A stretch of 64,000 bases of DNA from JALCOL01 sp022649665 (GTDB taxonomy: Bacteria > Bacillota > Bacilli > Lactobacillales > Enterococcaceae): the NCBI GenBank assembly GCA_030372335.1, contig JAUDCW010000005.1. One strand, 5' to 3'. Under the pieces are notes generated by a model. It saw nothing but the letters and a program-made list of their open reading frames with translations. It was not told the DNA's origin and did not search any database. Both the position numbers and the translations under genes were made by a program. Positions 1 to 8,311 of the stretch are shown one piece after another. How positions within the stretch are numbered: the first letter of the stretch is position 1; each line of letters starts with the position of its first letter.

Positions 1-907
1 CTTCTAAGATCGCCATCCGCACGAACATGCCGTTGGTCATTTGGCGGACGATTCGTGACTGGACGCCTTCGACCAGCGAGTCGGCTAATTCGACATCCCG
101 ATTGACCGGCGCCGGATGCATGATGATCGCATGCTCTTTCATGCGCTTGGCGCGTTCGACGGTCAAGCCGTATGTTTGATGATATTTTTCTTTCGAGAAT
201 GCTTTGCCTTCTTCATCCGTATGACGCTCATGCTGAACGCGAAGCATCATGACCACATCGACCTTTTCAACCAGCTCATCGATCGGCAGCCAGTGGCCGT
301 ATGCTTCAAAACTGCTGTCATACCATTTTTGCGGACCAGAAAAAAAGATTTGTGCGCCGAAACGCTTCAATAGCTGCATATTGGATTTCGCTACCCGCGA
401 ATGCGTGATATCGCCTACGATCGCGATCTTCAGATTATCAAAATGGCCGAATTCTTCATAGATCGTCATCAGATCCAAGAGACATTGGCTCGGATGCTGT
501 CCGGAACCATCGCCGCCGTTGATCACTGAGCTGGTGATCGTTTTCGATTCGATCAGCTGATTGTAATACTCTTCCATTGAGTGGCGGATCACAACGACAT
601 CGACACCGATCGCCGACATCGTCAAGACCGTATCGTACAGCGTTTCGCCCTTTTGCACGGAACTGGTGGAGGCATCGAACTCGATCACCTGCATGCCGAG
701 CTTCTTTTCGGCAACTTCAAAACTTTTATGGGTCCGCGTACTATTTTCAAAAAACAAATTTGCCGCAAAATATTCTTTGTCGAGCTGCGGGCGCTCGCCG
801 TTTTTGAATTCTTGTCCGCGCCGGATCAATCCCATGACTTCTTGGTTGGATAATGATTCGACAGTCAATAAGTGTTTGAGCGAAATCCGTTCCGATTGAA
901 TGATCAT
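1..907 (-). CDS. pyrB: Aspartate carbamoyltransferase catalytic subunit, 3' end cut by window edge
   Basis: Condenses carbamoyl phosphate with aspartate, the first committed step of pyrimidine synthesis. The 302 visible codons start at ATG 907, behind an AGGAGG-type site. The carbamoyl phosphate-binding motif FENSTRTHKSFE lies in the N-terminal third, and MHPAPVNRDVEL, typical of the aspartate-binding half, lies near the window edge. The family is usually about 305-310 residues, so only a few residues plus the stop are missing. It follows pyrR by 29 bp in the same direction and is presumably controlled by the same PyrR-responsive leader upstream of pyrR. Identity is secure. Confidence 0.96.
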   Translation of the reverse strand, partial: MIIQSERISLKHLLTVESLSNQEVMGLIRRGQEFKNGERPQLDKEYFAANLFFENSTRTHKSFEVAEKKLGMQVIEFDASTSSVQKGETLYDTVLTMSAIGVDVVVIRHSMEEYYNQLIESKTITSSVINGGDGSGQHPSQCLLDLMTIYEEFGHFDNLKIAIVGDITHSRVAKSNMQLLKRFGAQIFFSGPQKWYDSSFEAYGHWLPIDELVEKVDVVMMLRVQHERHTDEEGKAFSKEKYHQTYGLTVERAKRMKEHAIIMHPAPVNRDVELADSLVEGVQSRIVRQMTNGMFVRMAILE

Positions 908-936
908 TTTTTGCCTCCTGTTTTCCCCTAGATACG

Positions 937-1467
937 CTATTTCTTCACGATGACGATCTTGTCGTCTTTGTCTTTTTCTTTCATGTAAACGCGGATCGCT
1001 TCATCGCGGGCGGTCGGGATGTTTTTCCCGACAAAATCCGCGCGGATCGGCAGTTCGCGGTGACCGCGATCAACCAAGACTGCTAGCGAGATCTTTTCCG
1101 GCCGCCCCAGATCCATCAGCGCATCGAGCGCGGCGCGGACCGTTCTCCCGGTGAAAAGTACATCATCCACTAAGATCACATGCTTGCCTTCGATCGGAAA
1201 ATCGATCGCTGAAGTACCGACTTCGATTTCTTCGCCGCGGCGGCGCTGATCATCGCGGTAAAGAGAAATATCGATCGCCCCGACCGGCACGTTGACTTGT
1301 TCAAGCTTGCTCAGCCGCTCGGCGATCCGCTCGGCGATGAAGATCCCGCGGGTCTTGATCCCGATCAAAACGATATTTTGGATCCCTTTGTTTCTTTCGA
1401 TGATCTCATAAGCGATCCGCGTCAAGGCGCGCTGCATCGCCATTGCATCAACTACTTCTTTTTCCAC
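937..1467 (-). CDS. pyrR: Bifunctional pyr operon RNA-binding attenuator / uracil phosphoribosyltransferase PyrR
   Basis: UMP-sensing regulator that binds pyr leader RNA and promotes termination; the family also has weak uracil phosphoribosyltransferase activity. The protein is 176 residues, the normal size. The PRPP-binding motif VILVDDVLFTGRTVRAA is intact in the middle. The start is GTG at 1467, with an AGGAGG site about 7 nt upstream. The gene is first in the pyr operon visible here, ahead of pyrB, and lies directly behind a leader carrying a canonical PyrR-binding loop and terminator, so it is very probably autoregulated. Confidence 0.97.
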   Translation of the reverse strand: MEKEVVDAMAMQRALTRIAYEIIERNKGIQNIVLIGIKTRGIFIAERIAERLSKLEQVNVPVGAIDISLYRDDQRRRGEEIEVGTSAIDFPIEGKHVILVDDVLFTGRTVRAALDALMDLGRPEKISLAVLVDRGHRELPIRADFVGKNIPTARDEAIRVYMKEKDKDDKIVIVKK

Positions 1468-1487
1468 GAATTTGCCTCCTTTTGATA

Positions 1488-1519
1488 TAAAAAAACTCCT
1501 GCCCTGAAAGGGTAGGAGT
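1488..1519 (-). terminator. Attenuator terminator of the pyrR leader
   Basis: A perfect stem (arms ACTCCTGCCCT and AGGGTAGGAGT in plus-strand reading, 1495-1519) is followed on the minus strand by a run of U residues. It sits just upstream of the pyrR ribosome binding site. It is the intrinsic terminator expected when UMP-bound PyrR holds the upstream anti-antiterminator loop. Confidence 0.88.
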
Positions 1520-1537
1520 GTAAGCGTTCAGTCGGAA

Positions 1538-1638
1538 AGTATACTTTTCGTATACTTGAATGGGTATCCATCTTCATTGCTTATCCTTCTTAGCCTCACA
1601 GGACTACTCTTAAAGGAAAATCTGCTTCTCTACCACAA
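1538..1638 (-). promoter_or_regulatory. PyrR-binding leader RNA
   Basis: On the minus strand, 1605-1592 reads AGTCCTGTGAGGCT, which matches the known PyrR-binding loop consensus ARUCCNGNGAGGYU. A small perfect hairpin (1538-1556, arms AGTATAC/GTATACT) follows, and then the terminator stem. Established model for Firmicute pyr operons: UMP-PyrR stabilises this loop, so the antiterminator cannot form and transcription stops before pyrR-pyrB. The pairing partners of the antiterminator were not computed. Confidence 0.9.
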
Positions 1639-1667
1639 ACTATACAGAAGCAGCCGAAAAAAATCAA
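1639..1667 (-). promoter_or_regulatory. pyrR promoter overlapping the rluD stop codon
   Basis: On the minus strand, TTGATT (1667-1662) and TATAGT (1644-1639) are separated by exactly 17 bp. The -35 hexamer covers the rluD stop codon. Transcription would begin around 1632, giving a leader of about 165 nt that contains the whole PyrR-binding region. Confidence 0.7.
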
Positions 1668-2560
1668 CTCTTTTTCCGTAATCTTTTTAGCGTTTCAGCG
1701 AAAATCGGCGGGACCGGCGCTTCAAAGACTAAAAGCTCGCCTGTATGCGGCTGGCGGAAGCCGAGCAGACGCGCGTGCAAAAATTGGCCATGGCCTTTGA
1801 GCGTCTTTTTCGGACCATACAGCGGGTCGCCCGCGACCGGGTGGCCGATATATGCCATATGGACGCGGATCTGATGGGTCCGGCCGGTTTCAAGCTGAAG
1901 CTCGACCAGCGAATAATCAGGATATTCTTCTAAAACTTTAAAATGGGTGACCGCTGGGCGGCCGTCTGCCACGACCGCTTGCTGTTTGCGGTCTTTTTTC
2001 GAGCGGCCGATCGGCGCTTCGATCACCCCTTTTTCATTTGGCAAATGACCATGAACGATCGCGACATATTTTCGCTGGGTGCTCTTTTCTTTCAATTGTG
2101 CCGCCAGCGATTGATGCGCAAAATCATTTTTGGCGACCATCAAAAGTCCAGATGTATCTTTATCGATCCGGTGAACGATCCCGGGACGGATGATGCCGTT
2201 GATGCCGGAAAGATCTTTGATTTTAAATAAGAGCGCATTGACAAGCGTATGGTCGGGATGACCGGCGGCCGGATGAACGACCATTCCTTGGGGCTTGTTC
2301 ACGACGGCTACATCATTATCTTCATAAACGATCTCAAGCGGCAAGTCTTCCGGTTTGAGTTCAAGTTCTTTCACTTCGGGAATATCGATCAGATAGTGTT
2401 CGCCGCGCGCGACTTTTTGATTGGCTTTCGGGACTTTTCCAGCGATTTTTATACGTCCTTCTTTCAGCCAGCGCTGCAATTGCGAGCGCGTATAAGCAGT
2501 TTCGGCCGCTAATACTTTGTCGACTCTGCCGGCATCTTTACTGATTCCCCCTATTTCCAT
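1664..2560 (-). CDS. rluD: RluD-family 23S rRNA pseudouridine synthase
   Basis: Isomerises uridines in rRNA (the family acts on helix 69 of 23S or related sites). 298 residues: an N-terminal S4 RNA-binding domain (around residues 10-70, with RSQLQRWLKEGRI) and a catalytic domain with the HRIDKDTSGLL motif carrying the catalytic Asp. The start is the second in-frame ATG (2560), which has GGAGG 10 nt upstream; the earlier ATG at 2584 has no such site. The start overlaps the end of lspA by 10 bp, so the two are translationally coupled, an arrangement common in Firmicutes. Confidence 0.93.
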   Translation of the reverse strand: MEIGGISKDAGRVDKVLAAETAYTRSQLQRWLKEGRIKIAGKVPKANQKVARGEHYLIDIPEVKELELKPEDLPLEIVYEDNDVAVVNKPQGMVVHPAAGHPDHTLVNALLFKIKDLSGINGIIRPGIVHRIDKDTSGLLMVAKNDFAHQSLAAQLKEKSTQRKYVAIVHGHLPNEKGVIEAPIGRSKKDRKQQAVVADGRPAVTHFKVLEEYPDYSLVELQLETGRTHQIRVHMAYIGHPVAGDPLYGPKKTLKGHGQFLHARLLGFRQPHTGELLVFEAPVPPIFAETLKRLRKKS

Positions 2561-3009
2561 GCCCGCTTGTCCTCCAGTTTCCATAAAGCGATAAAAGTGA
2601 GTGCGACCCCGATCACAAGCGACATATCCGCGATATTGAAGATCGGAAAATTGATAAAATCAAGCCGGATCATATCGACGACATATCCTTGGCGAACGCG
2701 GTCGATCAAATTGCCGAGAGCCCCAGCCAAAATAAGCGCAAGGCCGCACGACAACACTCGGCTTTTCCCGCGATATTCGCGAAAAAGATACAAGACACCC
2801 ACGATCGCGATCACCGTGATCACCGCAAAAAACCAGCGCTTCCCTTCTAAAATGCTCCAAGCCGCGCCGCTGTTGCGGATATGAGTGAACGACAAGACGT
2901 GCGGGATAAATGGGACTTCTCCGCCGAGCGGGATCGTCCGGACGACTTCGAACTTGCTCCACTGGTCGAGGCCGACGATCGCGATACAAATCAGTGCATA
3001 GATCCACAT
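2551..3009 (-). CDS. lspA: Lipoprotein signal peptidase (signal peptidase II)
   Basis: Membrane aspartyl protease that removes the signal peptide of diacylated prolipoproteins. 152 residues with four hydrophobic segments. The two catalytic Asp residues are visible: GNLIDR (D103) and FNIADMS (D128). ATG 3009 has a GGAA-type site. It lies 15 bp downstream of the CBS/HEPN-like gene and overlaps rluD, so it belongs to a minus-strand run of lspA-rluD with the genes upstream. Confidence 0.96.
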   Translation of the reverse strand: MWIYALICIAIVGLDQWSKFEVVRTIPLGGEVPFIPHVLSFTHIRNSGAAWSILEGKRWFFAVITVIAIVGVLYLFREYRGKSRVLSCGLALILAGALGNLIDRVRQGYVVDMIRLDFINFPIFNIADMSLVIGVALTFIALWKLEDKRAWK

Positions 3010-3024
3010 GCTACTATTCCTTTC

Positions 3025-3735
3025 TCAAAGCGGCTCCTTTACCTCTTCGATTTCTTCTTGGATATCCCGCGGACGCACGATCCCCAAAAGATTTCCATCC
3101 GGCGAGCCGTCTTTCGTGATCAAAACGGCTTCCAATGTCGGCTGCTTGCGGAAATATTCGCGGATCTCGTAGACATAAGCGTCCTTGGAAACAAAACGGT
3201 AATTTATTTTTTTCTGATTGCCGAGCAAAAGTTCGCGGGCTTGCCGATGTTCCGAGTGGATCGGTCCTTTGAGCGACTCGATCGCTGCCCACAAACCGAT
3301 GCCGCGGATCGTGATCAAGCCTTTGAAGGTCCCGCGGTCATAGATCGGAAACTGCGAATAGCGTTTGCTGGCAACGATCTTGAACAGTTCGAGCATCGGC
3401 AGATCCATTTCAAAGCCGGTCACCTTTTTGGCATATTTCGGCAGGACTTTTTCCGGCTCCAACAGTTCATGCTCGATCTTTTGGATGCGGTTGATCGCCC
3501 ACTCATTCGGCTCGGCAATCACAAAATCATTCCCGATCTTCTCATGGACGATCGCATTGCGCAGCTGCGCAAATTGCAGCAGATCCTCTTCGTATTGTGC
3601 GACTTGCGGATTGCGTTTGGCGAGGCGACGCGTCATTTCGCTGAAACCCATCGTCGCCGATGCTTCCAAAGTCATCCTGATCCATTTTTCGATGCGGTTG
3701 AAACTGTTCAGAAATTGTTCAGCTCTTTGACCCAT
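3025..3735 (-). CDS. CBS-pair protein with a HEPN-like N-terminal domain
   Basis: 236 residues. The first ~110 look all-helical and contain QLRNAIVHEK, an R-x4-H motif like the catalytic motif of HEPN ribonucleases. The C-terminal half has two CBS-like repeats (around KRYSQFPIYD...FKGLITIRGIG and PTLEAVLITKDG...LLGIVRPRDI), which in other proteins bind adenine nucleotides. ATG 3735 is favoured over a GTG at 3741 because AAGGAG lies 10 nt upstream of the ATG. The gene overlaps the stop of the preceding membrane-protein gene by 17 bp. No function is known to me; nucleotide-controlled RNA binding or cleavage is an inference. Confidence 0.75.
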   Translation of the reverse strand: MGQRAEQFLNSFNRIEKWIRMTLEASATMGFSEMTRRLAKRNPQVAQYEEDLLQFAQLRNAIVHEKIGNDFVIAEPNEWAINRIQKIEHELLEPEKVLPKYAKKVTGFEMDLPMLELFKIVASKRYSQFPIYDRGTFKGLITIRGIGLWAAIESLKGPIHSEHRQARELLLGNQKKINYRFVSKDAYVYEIREYFRKQPTLEAVLITKDGSPDGNLLGIVRPRDIQEEIEEVKEPL

Positions 3736-4117
3736 CTCCACTCAACTCCTTGATCAAGTATCCCTGCTTGGAGGTTTTCAAAAGAAAAATGCCGACCGGC
3801 AGCAGGATGAAACAGTCGACGAACCATGGCTGCGACAATAGCCCTAAGAAAGGGAAAACCAAAAGCGAGACCCCGTAATCCAGCACGATCGTCGGATTGA
3901 CCGCTACTTCGTAAAACGCATGCCCCAGCCGCTTTCTGACAAGAAAGGGTGCTGACTCGAGCCAGCCGCTTTTCACTTGAAATGTACTCGAGATCTCCAT
4001 CTCGAGCGTGATCGCCTGATCGCTTTCGAGGACAGCGACTTTGATGCCGTTTTGATAGATCTCAAGCGGAGTCCCTTTGCCGAAAGCGCCAGTATTTCGA
4101 ATGAATGAAACTTTCAT
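3719..4117 (-). CDS. Small membrane protein of unknown function
   Basis: 132 residues, not recognised. The N-terminal ~80 residues are polar and look beta-rich (FIRNTGAFGKGTPLEIYQNG). They are followed by two closely spaced hydrophobic segments (around VSLLVFPFLGLL and CFILLPVGIFLL) and a short charged tail. AAAGGAG is placed 8 nt before ATG 4117. It overlaps the CBS/HEPN-like gene downstream and lies 37 bp behind fhs with no visible terminator, so it may be cotranscribed from the fhs promoter. Confidence 0.75.
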   Translation of the reverse strand: MKVSFIRNTGAFGKGTPLEIYQNGIKVAVLESDQAITLEMEISSTFQVKSGWLESAPFLVRKRLGHAFYEVAVNPTIVLDYGVSLLVFPFLGLLSQPWFVDCFILLPVGIFLLKTSKQGYLIKELSGDGSKS

Positions 4118-4154
4118 CGCCGGGTCTCCTTTCCATCAATTTTGAAAGCATCCG

Positions 4155-5825
4155 CTAAAATAAGCCAACTGCGCGGCCATCATCGGTCAGATCCATGTTG
4201 AGTGCCGCCGGTTTCTTCGGCAGTCCCGGCATCGTCATTACATTGCCGGTCAAGACAACGATAAAACCAGCGCCGAGTTTCGGCACCAATTCGCGGATAT
4301 GAAGCGTGAACCCGCGGGGCGCGCCGAGCAGCTGGGGATCATCGGAAAGCGAGTATTGCGTTTTTGCCATGCAGACCGGCAGCGCATCCCAGCCTTGTTT
4401 TTCGAAATCTTTCAGCTGTTTTTTTGCCTTGTCCGCATAGCTGACTTTTTGTGCACCGTAGATCAAGGTCGCGATCCGTTCGATTTTGTCTTGGATCCCG
4501 GCCGCGCCCGCAAGCGGCGAATGGAATTTTGCGGCGCCTTTGTCCAGCATCTCAGCTGCCGCTTCGGCAAGTGCTTTCCCGCCGCGCGGTCCTGCGCCCC
4601 AAACATCTGCCGGCACGCAGCGGACCCCTTCTGCTTCGCACATTTCAACAAGTGCCGTGACTTCAGCCGCAGAATCCTGCGCAAATTTGTTGACGGCGAC
4701 GATCACCGGCACACCGTATGCGCGCATATTCGCGATATGCTTTTGCAAATTGGCGAAACCATTCCGCAAAGCCGGCAGATTTTCTTCTGTCAGCTGGTCT
4801 TTTGCCAAGCCGCCGTGCATCTTCAGCGCACGGACCGTCGCTACGATCACGATGCCGTCCGGTGTTTTTCCGAGTGCCGGCGAAGCGATATCCAAAAACT
4901 TTTCGCCGCCCAGATCCGCGCCGAAACCGGCTTCCGTCAGCACGATATCTGCCGTATGAAGCGCTAAGCGCGTTGCCAGGATGCTGTTGCAGCCGTGTGC
5001 GATATTCGCGAAGGGACCGCCGTGGATAAAAGCCGGAGTCCCGTAGATCGTTTGCACCAGATTCGGCTTGATCGCGTCTTTCAAAAGAAGCGCCAAGGCG
5101 CCTTGCGCATGCAAGTCCCCGACGGTCACCGGTTCCTTTTTGGTATTGCGGCCGAGCACGATCCGCTGCAGACGGGCCTTCAGATCGTGGATATTTTCAG
5201 CCAAACAAAGGATCGCCATGATCTCGCTGGCGACCGTGATATCAAACCCATCTTCGCGCGGGATCCCCTGCATCGGTCCGCCCAAACCTAAAACGACATG
5301 GCGCAGCGCGCGGTCGTTCAGATCAACGACCCGCTTCCAAGTAATACGACGCGAATCGATCGCCAGCGCGTTGCCTTGTTGGAGATGATTGTCGATCAAT
5401 GCCGAAAGCGCATTATTCGCCGTCGTGATCGCGTGGATATCCCCGGTAAAATGAAGATTGATGTCTTCCATCGGCAATACTTGCGCGTAACCGCCGCCGG
5501 TCGCGCCGCCCTTGATCCCCATCACCGGACCGAGCGAAGGCTCGCGTAGTGCGATCGCGGCATTTTTACCGATCGCGCGCAGACTATCTGCCAAACCGAT
5601 CGTGATCGTCGACTTTCCTTCACCAGCCGGCGTCGGATTGATCGAGGTCACCAACAGTAATTTTCCAAGCGGCCGATCTTGCATTCTTTCCATCGCTGAA
5701 AAAGTGACTTTTGCTTTATATTTTCCGTACAATTCCAAATCATCCATCGTAAACCCAAGTTTTTCAGCGATTTCTTGGATCGGTTTCATTGCGCTTTCTT
5801 GAGCGATTTCAATATCGGTTTTCAT
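4155..5825 (-). CDS. fhs: Formate--tetrahydrofolate ligase
   Basis: ATP-dependent synthesis of 10-formyl-THF from formate, feeding purine, formyl-Met and one-carbon metabolism. 556 residues, the usual size. The nucleotide-binding loop TPAGEGKSTITIGLADSL is intact at about residue 60-78, and the family stretches PSLGPVMGIKGGATGGG and LTEAGFGADLGGEKF are present. The open frame extends further upstream, but ATG 5825 with GAGGAGG 10 nt before it gives the normal N-terminus (MKTDIEIAQ). The formate source could be PflB, encoded at 53-56 kb. A promoter with an inverted repeat lies directly upstream. Confidence 0.97.
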   Translation of the reverse strand: MKTDIEIAQESAMKPIQEIAEKLGFTMDDLELYGKYKAKVTFSAMERMQDRPLGKLLLVTSINPTPAGEGKSTITIGLADSLRAIGKNAAIALREPSLGPVMGIKGGATGGGYAQVLPMEDINLHFTGDIHAITTANNALSALIDNHLQQGNALAIDSRRITWKRVVDLNDRALRHVVLGLGGPMQGIPREDGFDITVASEIMAILCLAENIHDLKARLQRIVLGRNTKKEPVTVGDLHAQGALALLLKDAIKPNLVQTIYGTPAFIHGGPFANIAHGCNSILATRLALHTADIVLTEAGFGADLGGEKFLDIASPALGKTPDGIVIVATVRALKMHGGLAKDQLTEENLPALRNGFANLQKHIANMRAYGVPVIVAVNKFAQDSAAEVTALVEMCEAEGVRCVPADVWGAGPRGGKALAEAAAEMLDKGAAKFHSPLAGAAGIQDKIERIATLIYGAQKVSYADKAKKQLKDFEKQGWDALPVCMAKTQYSLSDDPQLLGAPRGFTLHIRELVPKLGAGFIVVLTGNVMTMPGLPKKPAALNMDLTDDGRAVGLF

Positions 5826-5865
5826 CCAACGAATTCCTCCTCGTTCCCTGTCTTCACATTCATTT

Positions 5866-5916
5866 ATTGTACCGCAAAACAGACAAATGGACAAAATACA
5901 TTTGCATTTTGTCCAT
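5866..5916 (-). promoter_or_regulatory. fhs promoter with perfect inverted repeat over the -35
   Basis: On the minus strand, TTGTCC (5894-5889) and TACAAT (5871-5866) are 17 bp apart. An 11-bp perfect inverted repeat (ATGGACAAAAT, 8-nt spacer, ATTTTGTCCAT; 5887-5916) contains the whole -35 hexamer in its promoter-proximal arm. It is not followed by a U-run, so an operator is more likely than a terminator. The regulator is unknown. Confidence 0.7.
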
Positions 5917-5917
5917 T

Positions 5918-6373
5918 TCATTCAAAGAAGTGTTCGATTGAGGAACTGCTGGTGATTTTGGCCTTCAGCTGCGGGTTCTGCCGCAGCTTTGCCAGAAAGC
6001 GCACTTTGTTTTTTTTTGTCATCAATAAAACAAGTTTCTCACCGCGGCAAAAAGCAAGCGAAATCCCGTGGGGGCCGACTAAAACCTGTTCGAGCTGCGA
6101 AGCGTGGATTATTTTGCGATTTCGTTTTAAAATAGGATGAATCAAAAAACTATCTGCATCCAGCCAGCGGATCGTCCGCTGTACTCCCAGCCAAACAAAA
6201 AATGCGAATAAGCAGAACAGTACTAGCGAAAGCCAGTAAATATGTGTTTTTTCCAAAGTAAATATCAAAGACACAAAAAAGATCCCTAAGGTAAGCGACC
6301 AGTAAATAATGCTCGTTGCCAGTTCCGGCTGCCACCGAATCTGTTTTTCCTTCGCCGACTTCACTTTTCCCAC
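5918..6373 (-). CDS. EbsA-like membrane protein
   Basis: 151 residues. Two hydrophobic segments near residues 20-45 and 48-68 (IIYWSLTLGIFFVSLIF; LSLVLFCLFAFFVWLG) are followed by a soluble C-terminal part with a PH-like look. Size, topology and position beside an RNase HI gene fit the EbsA-like family of lactobacilli and enterococci, named from an enterococcal locus affecting surface aggregation substance. The biochemical role is unknown. It diverges from the RNase HI gene with 28 bp between starts. Assignment is from context and recalled family features. Confidence 0.65.
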   Translation of the reverse strand: MGKVKSAKEKQIRWQPELATSIIYWSLTLGIFFVSLIFTLEKTHIYWLSLVLFCLFAFFVWLGVQRTIRWLDADSFLIHPILKRNRKIIHASQLEQVLVGPHGISLAFCRGEKLVLLMTKKNKVRFLAKLRQNPQLKAKITSSSSIEHFFE

Positions 6374-6401
6374 CTACTTCATTTATTAAGGAGCATGACC
6401 A

Positions 6402-6800
6402 ATGGTAAAATTATACACCGACGCCGCGGTAAAAGGCAATCCGGGTCCGGCCGCTTGCGGCATCTTGATCACCGGCCAAGGGATCCATCTGCAGCTGAGC
6501 CGCGCACTTGGCGTAATGGATAATCACACGGCTGAACTTGCGGCAATTCTGGCCGGTCTGGAAATCATTGAAGAAAAAGGCCTTCAAAGCGCAACGGTCC
6601 TTGTCTACAGCGATTCAAAAGCCGCGATCCAAGCGATCGATAAAAATTACAGCCGCGACCCTCAGCGGCAGGCCCTGCTCAACCAGATCCAGCAAAAAAC
6701 CAGCGCTTGGCCGCTGGTCCTGTTCCAGTGGATCCCGGAAAAACAAAATCGCGGCGCCGATCAGCTGGCACGCCAAAAACTGCATGCGATCAGTTCGTGA
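6402..6800 (+). CDS. Short RNase HI family protein
   Basis: 132 residues, a bare RNase H fold without the N-terminal hybrid-binding domain. The four acidic positions appear present: YTDAAVKGNPG (Asp near residue 6), HTAELAA (Glu), YSDSKAA (Asp) and NRGADQLA (Asp). Expected to cut RNA in RNA-DNA hybrids, although some short Bacillus homologues (YpdQ type) are reported inactive. AAGGAG lies 8 nt before ATG 6402. Its 3' end overlaps the convergent carboxypeptidase gene by 11 bp. A second, longer RNase HI is encoded at 39.7-40.4 kb. Confidence 0.9.
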   Translation: MVKLYTDAAVKGNPGPAACGILITGQGIHLQLSRALGVMDNHTAELAAILAGLEIIEEKGLQSATVLVYSDSKAAIQAIDKNYSRDPQRQALLNQIQQKTSAWPLVLFQWIPEKQNRGADQLARQKLHAISS

Positions 6801-8295
6801 TCTGATAAACCCGGTAATACAACTCCCGCAGAAAATCGAGCAGATATTGCGGATTCAGCGGCTCGCCGGTCGCCGCTTCAAGGAGTTCGCTCGGCGTTTT
6901 GCTGGCGCCGAAACGATGGATATGTTCCCGATTCCAGGCCAATAAGGCGGTTTTGTCCGTTTGCGCCAGTTCATGGTCGATGTCGACAGTTTGTCCCATC
7001 GCATGATAAAACTGCGCCGCATAAAGGTAGCCCAGCGCGTAAGAAGGAAAATAACCGAAACTTCCGCCCGCCCAGTGAACATCTTGCAAGACACCGCTCA
7101 AGTCATCGTTTGGCGCGATCCCCAAATACTCTTGATACTTCGCGCGCCAGATCTCCGGCAGCGCTTCTGTTGAAAGTCCTTCGTTGAAGAGCTTTTTTTC
7201 GATCTCATAGCGGATGATGATATGCAGCGGATACGTTAGCGGGTCGGCTTCGATCCGGATCAGCGTATTTTTGACTGCGCGCAAACTCCGGTAAAAAGCA
7301 TCCAGCGGAATATCAGCGAATGTTTCGCCAGTGATCTCTTGAAAACGCGGATAAACTTGCTGCCAAAATGCCGGATTGCTGCCGACGAACACTTCATTGA
7401 ACAGCGATTGCGATTCGTGGATCCCCATGCTCGTCCCTTGTGAAAGCGGCGTGTAGTCGAATTTCGCGGCGATATTCTGTTCATACATCCCGTGGCCGGC
7501 TTCATGCATGATCCCGAAAACGGCCATTGAAAAATCATGTTCATTCCAACGGGTCGTGATGCGTGTATCATCGCGATTGATCCCCGTCATAAAGGGATGG
7601 ATCGTATCGTCAAGACGTCCTTTTGAAAAATCAAACCCCAGTTGTGTTACGACCTCTTCAGCAAATCGCCGCTGCGCTTCTTTCGCAACGAAACGCGATA
7701 AAAAGTCTTGCGCCGGTGCCGTTCCGCGTGCAGCGATCGTTTGCCGGATCTCTTGCAGGCCGCCCTTGATCTCTTCAAAGATCGGATCAAGCTTCGCCAC
7801 GGTCATCCCCGGCTCATATTGATCCAGCAAGACATCATAAGGCGTCTGATCCTTGTTTTTTTTCCAGAGCGGAATAAAGCGGCGCGTATGTGCGACCAGC
7901 TTTTCGAGCGAAGGCGCGAACACTTGGTAATCGTTGGCAGTGCGCGCTGCTTTCCATTTTCCGTAAGCAAGTGAAATGTCGCGCTGATAGACTGCGAATT
8001 CGGCTGGTGGGATCAATTCATTGCGGTCAAACTCCTTTTTTAGATAACGGTACGTCCCGTCTTCAACATCGTTCAACGTTTCACGGCTGCTTGTGACTTG
8101 TTGTAAAATTTCTTTCATCGCGGCACCCGTCGATTTTTCAAAGAGCATTTCTTGGATATAACCCGATAACTCGCCGCGAAAAGCCGCGGATTTTTCCGGC
8201 ATCCCCGTCTGCTGATCCCAATCCAAAAGATTGAAATTGCTAGTGAGCAGACTGATTTCTTTGGCTTGCTTCATCAATTGTTCTCTGGCCGTCAT
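6790..8295 (-). CDS. M32-family metallocarboxypeptidase (Taq type)
   Basis: Zinc carboxypeptidase of family M32, 501 residues, the normal size, cytoplasmic. The zinc-binding HEXXH appears as HEAGHG in the middle of the protein. The start is ATG 8295 (MTAREQLMKQA) with GGGAGGG 7 nt upstream; the longer frame has no upstream site. It lies 16 bp downstream of the THUMP methyltransferase, so probably one transcript. The physiological substrate is unknown; peptide turnover is assumed from the family. Confidence 0.94.
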   Translation of the reverse strand: MTAREQLMKQAKEISLLTSNFNLLDWDQQTGMPEKSAAFRGELSGYIQEMLFEKSTGAAMKEILQQVTSSRETLNDVEDGTYRYLKKEFDRNELIPPAEFAVYQRDISLAYGKWKAARTANDYQVFAPSLEKLVAHTRRFIPLWKKNKDQTPYDVLLDQYEPGMTVAKLDPIFEEIKGGLQEIRQTIAARGTAPAQDFLSRFVAKEAQRRFAEEVVTQLGFDFSKGRLDDTIHPFMTGINRDDTRITTRWNEHDFSMAVFGIMHEAGHGMYEQNIAAKFDYTPLSQGTSMGIHESQSLFNEVFVGSNPAFWQQVYPRFQEITGETFADIPLDAFYRSLRAVKNTLIRIEADPLTYPLHIIIRYEIEKKLFNEGLSTEALPEIWRAKYQEYLGIAPNDDLSGVLQDVHWAGGSFGYFPSYALGYLYAAQFYHAMGQTVDIDHELAQTDKTALLAWNREHIHRFGASKTPSELLEAATGEPLNPQYLLDFLRELYYRVYQITN

Positions 8296-8311
8296 GCGGC
8301 AGCCCTCCCTG

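Noticed and set aside
2881..3753. Plus-strand frame of 290 codons across lspA and the CBS gene
   Set aside because: Antisense to two clear genes and without start signals; a shadow frame.
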